A stretch of DNA of 64,000 bases from Deinococcus sp. QL22 (GTDB taxonomy: Bacteria; Deinococcota; Deinococci; Deinococcales; Deinococcaceae): assembly GCF_023370075.1 (NCBI RefSeq), contig NZ_CP097150.1:62001-126000 (forward strand). The letters run 5' to 3'. Positions 58,454 through 64,000 of the stretch are shown in pieces. The position numbers and the translations under genes are program-made. How positions within the stretch are numbered: the first letter of the stretch is position 1; each line of letters starts with the position of its first letter. The notes beneath the pieces are model-generated. The model worked only from the letters and a program-made list of their open reading frames with translations. It had not been told where the DNA came from and searched no databases.

Positions 58454-60412
58454 ATGACCCAGGCTGACGACTTGCCGCGTGATCCGGCGGCCTCTGAACA
58501 AACTCCGCCGCCCGAAACTCTGCCCACCGAACCGCCTCAGGCATTGACGCTTCCCGAAGCAATGTTGCCACCCGAAACGCCGGAGCCGCTTGCCGCCGAT
58601 CAACCCGAAGACGGCCTGTTGGACGTGGATTACGTCTTTCCCTCCCATCCGGAAATGAGTGGTGGAGAGACTACAACTCCTGAGCTCCACAACGCTGAGG
58701 TGTTGGGAAGCTCTGACGTTGGAGAAAGCCAGATTCATTCAGACGGTTCTGGAACGTCAGAAACTCCATTGGCTCTGGATGCACCACCGATTCCGGAGAG
58801 CGCGACCCCTTCAGCCAGTCCAGACCCGGTTGCAGCCCTTCCCGCCACACAGAGCGCAGTAGCCGAAGCAGCTTCCGCCCCCGCAGCGCCGCCCAGTGTG
58901 CCGGAGGCTGTGGCCGTTGAGGAATCCTCTGATCTGTCCAGCTTCTCTACGGGCGAATTGGAGGAAGAAACCTACGCGCCCACCGTGGCCGTGCAGGGAC
59001 CGCAGGCAGGCGAGGTGATCAGCGGCTACCAGCTGAATCAGGACTTGGGGCGCGGCTGGTTCAGCGCCAATGCCCTGGGCGCTGGCCCCAGTGTAGACGT
59101 GTATGTGCGCCCTGCGCCGCTGTGGGCGGGGTTGCGGCCTCACCGTCTGCTGCCCAAAGTGACTCCGGCGGGCGACCTGTTGGTGCTCGCTCCTACCGAT
59201 GGCACGCCGCTGACCCCGCCGCTTGATCCAGCTACGGCGCAGGCGTACGTGACCGAATTGGCCCGGCTGCTGTTTGCGCTGGAAAAGCAGGGCTACGCCG
59301 TCACAGACCTCGATCCGGCCAGCGTTCACCAAACCCGCGACGGGTTGAAACTGAGGATGCCGCCGCAAGTGGCCCGCTTGGGCGAAGCGGTTCAGCCCAC
59401 CTTGCGCGACAGTTTTACGCCGCCTGAAGTGCAGGAAGGACAACCTGCGCAGGCCAAAAGCGGCGTGTATCTGCTGGGCGCACTGTTTTTCCAGTGGCTG
59501 ACCCAGCAACCCCTGCCTGCCGAAGGGCCGTCCTCTGTCGTGCTGGCGGGCATCAATGCGTCGGGCGTGCCGCAACTGCTCAACGGCATGTTGGCCCCGC
59601 TGCCGCAGCGCCTCTCCCCCACTGAACTGCTGGCGGCCCTGAAAACGGCGGCCACCACGCTGCCGGTGTACCAGTTGGCGGCGGCCACCGACATCGGCCT
59701 CAACCCCGAACGGCCCACCAACGAGGATTCCTACGGGTTCGTGTGGAAGCAGATTGGGCAACACGGCGGCGGAAATCTGATCTTGCGGGCCGTTGTTTCC
59801 GATGGCATGGGCGGTATGGCGGCGGGTGAAGTGGCGAGTCAGGCGGCGGTGCGGGCTTTTCTGGCTTCCGAGGCCCTCAGCTTTGAGGCTTCGGCGTTGG
59901 AGGCTCAGGTCTGGGAGGCCAACGCTGCCGTTCTGACCGATATGAAGGGCCGTGACGGAGGCTGCACCTTCACAGGCGTAGAGATTCGCGGCACGCAGCT
60001 GCATCTGGGACATGTGGGCGACACGCGGGCTTACATAGCTCAGGGGGGCGCAGTCGTGCAGCTCAGCAAAGACCATTCCTACGTGGCCGCGATGGTCGCT
60101 AGTGGTCAGATGACGCCCGAAGAAGCCCAGGTCAGCCCGGAGCGCAACAAGGTGCTGCGTTCGTTGGGCAGCTTGCGTGCCCCGCAGGACGACTATGTTC
60201 AGGTGCTGCCAGAGCCGCTGGAATTACCAGTGGGCAGCCGCGTCCTGCTCCTCTCGGACGGAGTTTGGGGTGAAATGCTGCCGCCCGTGATTCACGATAT
60301 CTTGCTCCACGAACCCTCTTTGCAACGCATCGTAGACCACCTAATCGAACTGAGCTTGGCGTCGGGTGCACCAGACAACGCGACGGCCCTCGTGATCGAA
60401 CGGGTGAGGTAA
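58454..60412 (+). CDS. Pseudokinase-PP2C phosphatase fusion
   Basis: A 652-residue protein. Residues 1-180 are acidic, Pro/Glu-rich and disordered. A degenerate kinase-like domain follows (about 185-400): ISGYQLNQDLGRGWF, YAVTDLDPASVHQTRDGL where HRDLKP-N is expected, no DFG, then SGVYLLGALFFQWLTQQPLP. The C-terminal PP2C domain (about 410-652) is complete: RPTNEDSYGF, VVSDGMGGMAAGE, GHVGDTRAYIAQG, LLLSDGVWGEM and APDNATALV. It should remove phosphates added by the operon's kinase. ATG is one base after the FHA stop. Confidence 0.9.
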   Translation: MTQADDLPRDPAASEQTPPPETLPTEPPQALTLPEAMLPPETPEPLAADQPEDGLLDVDYVFPSHPEMSGGETTTPELHNAEVLGSSDVGESQIHSDGSGTSETPLALDAPPIPESATPSASPDPVAALPATQSAVAEAASAPAAPPSVPEAVAVEESSDLSSFSTGELEEETYAPTVAVQGPQAGEVISGYQLNQDLGRGWFSANALGAGPSVDVYVRPAPLWAGLRPHRLLPKVTPAGDLLVLAPTDGTPLTPPLDPATAQAYVTELARLLFALEKQGYAVTDLDPASVHQTRDGLKLRMPPQVARLGEAVQPTLRDSFTPPEVQEGQPAQAKSGVYLLGALFFQWLTQQPLPAEGPSSVVLAGINASGVPQLLNGMLAPLPQRLSPTELLAALKTAATTLPVYQLAAATDIGLNPERPTNEDSYGFVWKQIGQHGGGNLILRAVVSDGMGGMAAGEVASQAAVRAFLASEALSFEASALEAQVWEANAAVLTDMKGRDGGCTFTGVEIRGTQLHLGHVGDTRAYIAQGGAVVQLSKDHSYVAAMVASGQMTPEEAQVSPERNKVLRSLGSLRAPQDDYVQVLPEPLELPVGSRVLLLSDGVWGEMLPPVIHDILLHEPSLQRIVDHLIELSLASGAPDNATALVIERVR

Positions 60413-60671
60413 CCACGCGCTTTGGTGAGACGGCGTAAAGAATGGTTTTACCGGGAGGGAGCCAGAAAGCCGGGAGCAACAACTACGGGAGGCGCGGCAT
60501 AGCCAGCCACGTCATCAAGCAGAACGGACTGTCGTCGTAAACGGACGCACATGAGGACGCCTGACCGCCGCGCCAGCCGAGGGGCGACGGGCAAGGCGTC
60601 CCGTCCCACATTGCAGTGCCAACTCTGAGGTTCTCAAGTCGGTTTCCGCAGAAGTTGTGTCTCGTCCATTG
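60413..60671. other. Intergenic region upstream of repA
   Basis: About 260 bases with no recognisable gene. The sequence changes from the signalling operon to the replication region. The promoter parts close to repA are listed separately. Confidence 0.5.
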
Positions 60672-60688
60672 CCCGTAGTTTCTGAGGG
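60672..60688 (+). promoter_or_regulatory. Iteron-like site in the repA promoter
   Basis: CCCGTAGTTTCTGAGGG matches the 17-bp iteron CCCGTATGTTCTGAGGG except for a swap of two bases (TG to GT). It lies just upstream of the proposed -35 box, where RepA binding could repress its own gene. Confidence 0.65.
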
Positions 60689-60689
60689 A

Positions 60690-60720
60690 TTGGCAGCAGC
60701 CTGACGGTGACCCCTATATT
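60690..60720 (+). promoter_or_regulatory. repA promoter, probably leaderless
   Basis: TTGGCA (60690-60695), 19-base spacer, TATATT (60715-60720). The -10 box ends 6 bases before the ATG, so transcription would start at or near the start codon; leaderless mRNAs are common in Deinococcus. Confidence 0.55.
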
Positions 60721-60726
60721 GGCCCT

Positions 60727-62148
60727 ATGCCTGAGCGCAAACCACGGCGAAGCGCCGGGACTCCCCCGTCGGTACCGGACATAACCAGCGGCTACGATGA
60801 ACTCAACCTGGGCCGACTGGCCCTCATCAGCGGCCAAAAAACCGTGCCCGGCACGCTGCGCCGCTGGCAAAAGCAGGTCACCACACCCGATGGCCGCCCA
60901 GTGATCATCACCTGCACCGTGCCCGACGATCAGGTGGTGCCGCACGGCCTCGACAACGACTTTATGGTGGGGTTGGTCAACTTGTGTTTTGAGGCGGGTC
61001 TGCCCGACGGCCCCTTCAGCGTGTCAGCCTACGGCCTGCTCAAGGCGTCGGGTTTTTCCGATTCTGCCCAATATTACCGGTCGCTCGAAGAAAGTTTGGT
61101 GCGCCTGAACAAGGCGTCGTACACCATCGACGAAGGCTGGTTCGTGCAGGGGCCGCATGGCTGGACGACCCAGTCGTTTGCACAGGTGAGCTACCTCTCG
61201 TATTCCCGCTCGCGAACAGGCGTGCAGGGCACCAGCGTGGTGACGGTGCAGCTCGCCCCCCCAGTGATGGAGAGCCTGCGGGCCGGGTACATCAAGCCGC
61301 TCGATCTGAACTTCTACCGGGGCCTCAGCCAACCTCTTGTGCGGGCGGTTTACCGGCAACTGGACGCCCTGCACTTCGATGAATCGACCGCTGACGGCTT
61401 GGTGCGCGAACTGACTGCCCCCCTGATGGCCTGGGGTAACCGACTCGGACTGCTCAGCGACCGCCCCGACAATGTGGTACGTACCCTTACACCCGCACAC
61501 GAGGAACTGCAGGCCAAAGGCTATGTGGCTGCCGTGGAAATCACGGGCCGGGGCCGGGACAAGGTCGTGCGCTACGTGTTCGGCCCGCCGCCCCAAGGCG
61601 AGCATCCCGGCCTGGCCGCGCTCCTCACAGACCGGGGGGTCAAGCAAGGCGTGGCGGTGCGGCTTTCTACCGTCTTTCCAGAGCGTATTGAGGAAGCGGC
61701 CCGGCGCTTTGACCACTACCTGAAAGTCAGCCAACGCCCGGTGGGCAATCCGGGGGGGTTGTTGGTGGCGATGGTGCAGCGCCCCGAAGACTTTTCCGAG
61801 TTGCCGGGCTATAGAAACCAGAGCGGCGCTGAGGCCCGTGCGCCTGTGAAACGAGCGGGGCAGCGCACGGCGAGGCAAGGAGCCGACGAGAACGAAGCGG
61901 ATTTGGCGCAGGAAGATGTGCGCCTAGCGGCCCTGAGCGGCACCGACCTGGTGGATTGGATGCTGCGCCAGCTCAGCGTGCTGGGCATCCTCAAGCACTT
62001 CACGGTCCCGGAACGTGCCCGCCTCGCCGACGTGGTACTGGCAGGAAATCTCGATGGTCGGCATCTCGTGCGGGCCGCTACCCGCGCCATGGTCGGGGGT
62101 GCGCCTGCCATCGGCGCAGTAGTCCAGGACGTCAGGGCACACCTCTAG
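60727..62148 (+). CDS. repA: Plasmid replication initiator RepA
   Basis: A 473-residue initiator of the type found on Deinococcus plasmids (replication initiator protein A). Recognisable are the DYDELNLGRL-like start (SGYDELNLGRLALIS), VPHGLDNDFMVGLVNLCFEA, winged-helix regions around PFSVSAYGLLKASGFSDSAQ and PLDLNFYRGLSQPLVRAVYR, and a helical C-terminus. It should bind the iterons that follow within 6 bases of its stop, open the origin and load helicase. An iteron-like site in its promoter suggests autoregulation. Family assignment rests on context and pattern. Confidence 0.85.
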   Translation: MPERKPRRSAGTPPSVPDITSGYDELNLGRLALISGQKTVPGTLRRWQKQVTTPDGRPVIITCTVPDDQVVPHGLDNDFMVGLVNLCFEAGLPDGPFSVSAYGLLKASGFSDSAQYYRSLEESLVRLNKASYTIDEGWFVQGPHGWTTQSFAQVSYLSYSRSRTGVQGTSVVTVQLAPPVMESLRAGYIKPLDLNFYRGLSQPLVRAVYRQLDALHFDESTADGLVRELTAPLMAWGNRLGLLSDRPDNVVRTLTPAHEELQAKGYVAAVEITGRGRDKVVRYVFGPPPQGEHPGLAALLTDRGVKQGVAVRLSTVFPERIEEAARRFDHYLKVSQRPVGNPGGLLVAMVQRPEDFSELPGYRNQSGAEARAPVKRAGQRTARQGADENEADLAQEDVRLAALSGTDLVDWMLRQLSVLGILKHFTVPERARLADVVLAGNLDGRHLVRAATRAMVGGAPAIGAVVQDVRAHL

Positions 62149-62153
62149 CGCCA

Positions 62154-62503
62154 CCCGTATGTTCTGAGGGATAGAGAACAGGCCTCACCCGTATATTCTG
62201 AGGGGAAAGATAAAAAACTTCGTCCTACACAGCATCTCTCGAAGCAAAATTACAAGCCCGTATATTCTGAGGGAAAGGGGGCGATTTGTCCCCTTCTTTC
62301 CCGTATGTTCTGAGGGGACGAAGAGGAAGGTCTACTTTTTTCTCCCGTATGTTCTGAGGGATTGAGGATGGACTCGCCCATACGTTCTGAGGGAAAAGAA
62401 CGGCCTCTGAATTCTCCTTGCCCGTATGTTCTGAGGGATTGAAGTTGGACTTGCCCGTATGTTCTGAGGGGAAACAGGTTGTTTTGCCCGTATGTTCTGA
62501 GGG
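62154..62503 (+). repeat. Nine 17-bp iterons, replication origin
   Basis: Consensus CCCGTATGTTCTGAGGG. Copies start at 62154, 62188, 62257, 62300, 62344, 62377, 62421, 62454 and 62487. Six are identical; 62188 and 62257 have ATATT in place of ATGTT, and 62377 reads CCCATACGTT. Starts are 33-34 bases (62154-62188, 62344-62377, 62421-62454-62487), 43-44 bases or 69 bases apart, so many lie on the same or near-same face of the helix. These are the expected RepA binding sites. Confidence 0.92.
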
Positions 62504-62602
62504 GAAAGATTGAAAAAGCAGCGCTGGCCGCCACATCTCGCCGCTCTCCTGATGATGTTTTTTCATCAAGTTTTTAAATCTTTTCAATCAGGAGAAAATC
62601 AA
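62504..62602. other. Probable AT-rich DNA unwinding region of the origin
   Basis: Next to the iterons, bases 62550-62602 are strongly A+T-rich (runs of T6, T5 and A4) in an otherwise GC-rich replicon, with a small inverted repeat GATGATG...CATCA. Such a stretch beside iterons is where plasmid origins usually melt. No clear DnaA box was found. Confidence 0.5.
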
Positions 62603-62752
62603 CATCATTCCAATCCCTTCAGACCGTTTGCACCCGCAGGAGAGGAAAGTCTGATTCGGAAGCATATTTAAGAAGTGGCGTGGTACTGCTCCAGGAAAGA
62701 CTTCCAGAACCTGACCCTCTCGAAGCGAGGGACGAGCACACTGGAGAGCATC

Positions 62753-63040
62753 ATGGGCAAACAACGGAAAACCTGGACGACCGACGTCAAAGAAGCCATT
62801 GTTCTGAGTGTCTTGCGCGGAGAACTGGGCGTGGCAGAAGCGGCCCGACAGCATGATGTCAATGAAAGCCTGATCCACAGTTGGAAAGCCCAGTTCCTGG
62901 AGGCGGGCCGGGCCCGCCTCGCCGGAGATCGTCCGGAGCAGGGCGTGAGCCTGCTAGAACGCGAAAACGACCGTCTGAAGCGGATCCTCGCGGAAAAGGA
63001 ATTGGAGCTTGATATTGCGCGAAAAGTGCGGCGGCTCTGA
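62753..63040 (+). CDS. IS3-family transposase OrfA (second element)
   Basis: A 95-residue DNA-binding subunit: helix-turn-helix LRGELGVAEAARQHDVNESL and SWKAQFLEAGRARL, then a coiled coil SLLERENDRLKRILAEKELE. ATG 62753 chosen; the longer frame to 62675 has no support. It is a different type from the element at 7-1316. Terminal repeats of this element could not be located with confidence between the origin and 62740 or after 63894. Confidence 0.85.
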   Translation: MGKQRKTWTTDVKEAIVLSVLRGELGVAEAARQHDVNESLIHSWKAQFLEAGRARLAGDRPEQGVSLLERENDRLKRILAEKELELDIARKVRRL

Positions 63041-63042
63041 CG

Positions 63043-63894
63043 ATGGACGAGCTGATGGTCCTCCGGCAGAGCCATCCCCAACTCAGCTTGCGACGCTTTG
63101 CTCAGTACGCGGAGATTCCGTATTGGCGACTCCGAGACCATCAGCACAGCGCACCGGTGCGCTGTGCGCGCCAGCAGCACCGGGATGAGCTGTACGAGCA
63201 AGTGCGCCAGACCGCGTTGTTACACCCGACTTCGGGCTACCGGCTGCTGTACCAGGAATTGAAAGCTCAAGGCCAAGCCATCGGATTGCACCAGATTCGA
63301 GTGGCGCTCGGTGAACTGCAACTCCATCCTCCGCAGCCTCGGAAAACAAGAAACCCTTCTCCCAAAGTGTCCAGTCCTCAGGACTGGCCCGAAGGCCGCC
63401 GGATACAGATCGATGCCACACGCCTCTCCCTCCCGGATGGCGTCTGCTGGATTTACTTTGTGTTGGACGTCCTTTCACGGGTGGTCTTGGCCAGCCGGGT
63501 GGTGCGGAGCCTGTCGATGCACCTCGCCAAGCTCACGCTTGACGACGCGGTTGCTGTCCTGCGGGCCGAGGGCCACCCGGATACCATCCTCGTCCAAAGC
63601 GACGGGGGCAGCGACTTTACGGGCGACATCTTTCAACAGGGCTGCTTAAAGTACGGCAGTTGGGTGCGCTCCAAGGTGTCCCAACTGGGGGGTACCGGAA
63701 TCCTGGAAAGACTCAATAGAACCTACAAATATCAATTTGCTTTCCGTCACGACTGGCAGTCCATGGCTGAGGTTCGCGCTGCGATGCCTGACTTTCACCG
63801 CTGGTATAACCACCAGCGCCGTCACTCGGCGCTGGGTTACACCACGCCTTGGTCTACACTCACCTCATCGGCGAAGGCTCGCAACGCCGCTTGA
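63043..63894 (+). CDS. IS3-family transposase OrfB (second element)
   Basis: A 283-residue DDE integrase-type protein. HTH-like N-terminal part (HPTSGYRLLYQELKAQGQAI) and rve core with Asp in RIQIDATRLSL, Asp in LVQSDGGSDFTGDIF and Glu in GTGILERLNRTYKYQF; ending HRWYNHQRRHSALGYTTPW. It starts 2 bases after the orfA stop in another frame, so it may be made by coupling or frameshift. It appears complete. Confidence 0.88.
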   Translation: MDELMVLRQSHPQLSLRRFAQYAEIPYWRLRDHQHSAPVRCARQQHRDELYEQVRQTALLHPTSGYRLLYQELKAQGQAIGLHQIRVALGELQLHPPQPRKTRNPSPKVSSPQDWPEGRRIQIDATRLSLPDGVCWIYFVLDVLSRVVLASRVVRSLSMHLAKLTLDDAVAVLRAEGHPDTILVQSDGGSDFTGDIFQQGCLKYGSWVRSKVSQLGGTGILERLNRTYKYQFAFRHDWQSMAEVRAAMPDFHRWYNHQRRHSALGYTTPWSTLTSSAKARNAA

Positions 63895-64000
63895 AGAATT
63901 TCTTCGAGCACTACCCGTTGCTGTGGATTCGTTGACTCGAGAAGAAAGCCATCTGGTTTGGCTCACGTCCGGCGTCAGGCTGGGGACAACGTTGCATTCA

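Noticed and set aside
62154..62503. CRISPR array
   Set aside because: Repeats are 17 bp, spacings vary from 33 to 69 bases and there are no cas genes; adjacency to repA identifies iterons.
62225..62587. Minus-strand frames through the iterons with a repeated PSEHTGK-like peptide
   Set aside because: The peptide repeat is only the translation of the DNA iterons; spacing and frame vary and there is no ribosome site.

Overview
The window looks like part of a high-GC Deinococcus replicon, most likely a plasmid or megaplasmid. The evidence is a RepA-type initiator (60727-62148) followed by nine 17-bp iterons and an AT-rich stretch, a repA promoter that fits leaderless transcription, the mix of catabolic and transport genes, and many insertion sequences and their remains. 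The genus is an inference from overall gene character. No rRNA, tRNA or CRISPR array was seen.

Layout. 1-2132: an apparently intact IS3-family element (orfA/orfB with an A6 slippage site) abuts a decayed IS407-like element. 2141-17909: a large catabolic locus built around a divergent control region at 7739-7895. Leftward genes encode a cupin, alpha/beta hydrolase, HpcH/HpaI aldolase, a histidinol-dehydrogenase-like enzyme, a LacI regulator and an SDR. Rightward genes encode a sugar-type ABC binding protein with two permeases, four tandem SnoaL/NTF2-like proteins (seven domains), a second HisD-like enzyme and a nitrilase-family amidohydrolase. Two identical 14-bp palindromes, each touching the -10 box of one of two divergent promoters, are probably the LacI operators. 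This is the best candidate for an undescribed system: its substrate cannot be read from the sequence, and the SnoaL series is unusual.

17910-25366 is a decayed zone: a truncated GAF sensor gene ending at a solo IS end, an aldehyde dehydrogenase pseudogene, and an IS4-type element with three in-frame stops, 20-bp inverted repeats and a near-perfect 9-bp target repeat. Apparently intact genes among them encode a DUF1206 membrane protein, a small membrane protein, a CIA30-like secreted protein and an MHYT-only membrane sensor.

25664-40185 (minus strand): two complete branched-chain-amino-acid-type (HAAT) ABC transporters flank a 3-hydroxybutyrate dehydrogenase and a 1007-aa ATPase/BTAD regulator, with an alpha/beta hydrolase in the second set. 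40485-41669 (plus): a MetX-like acyltransferase.

41773-54245 (plus): an arabinan/L-arabinose regulon comprising GH51 arabinofuranosidase, ABC importer, araB-araD-araA, GH43 arabinanase, a zinc alcohol dehydrogenase and a LacI repressor. Three near-identical operators lie before GH51, the binding protein and araB.

54626-60412: a phospho-signalling module of VWA protein, Ser/Thr kinase with zinc ribbon, zinc-ribbon-FHA protein, and a PP2C phosphatase fused to a degenerate kinase domain. 60413-62602: replication region. 62753-63894: another IS3/IS481-like transposase pair.
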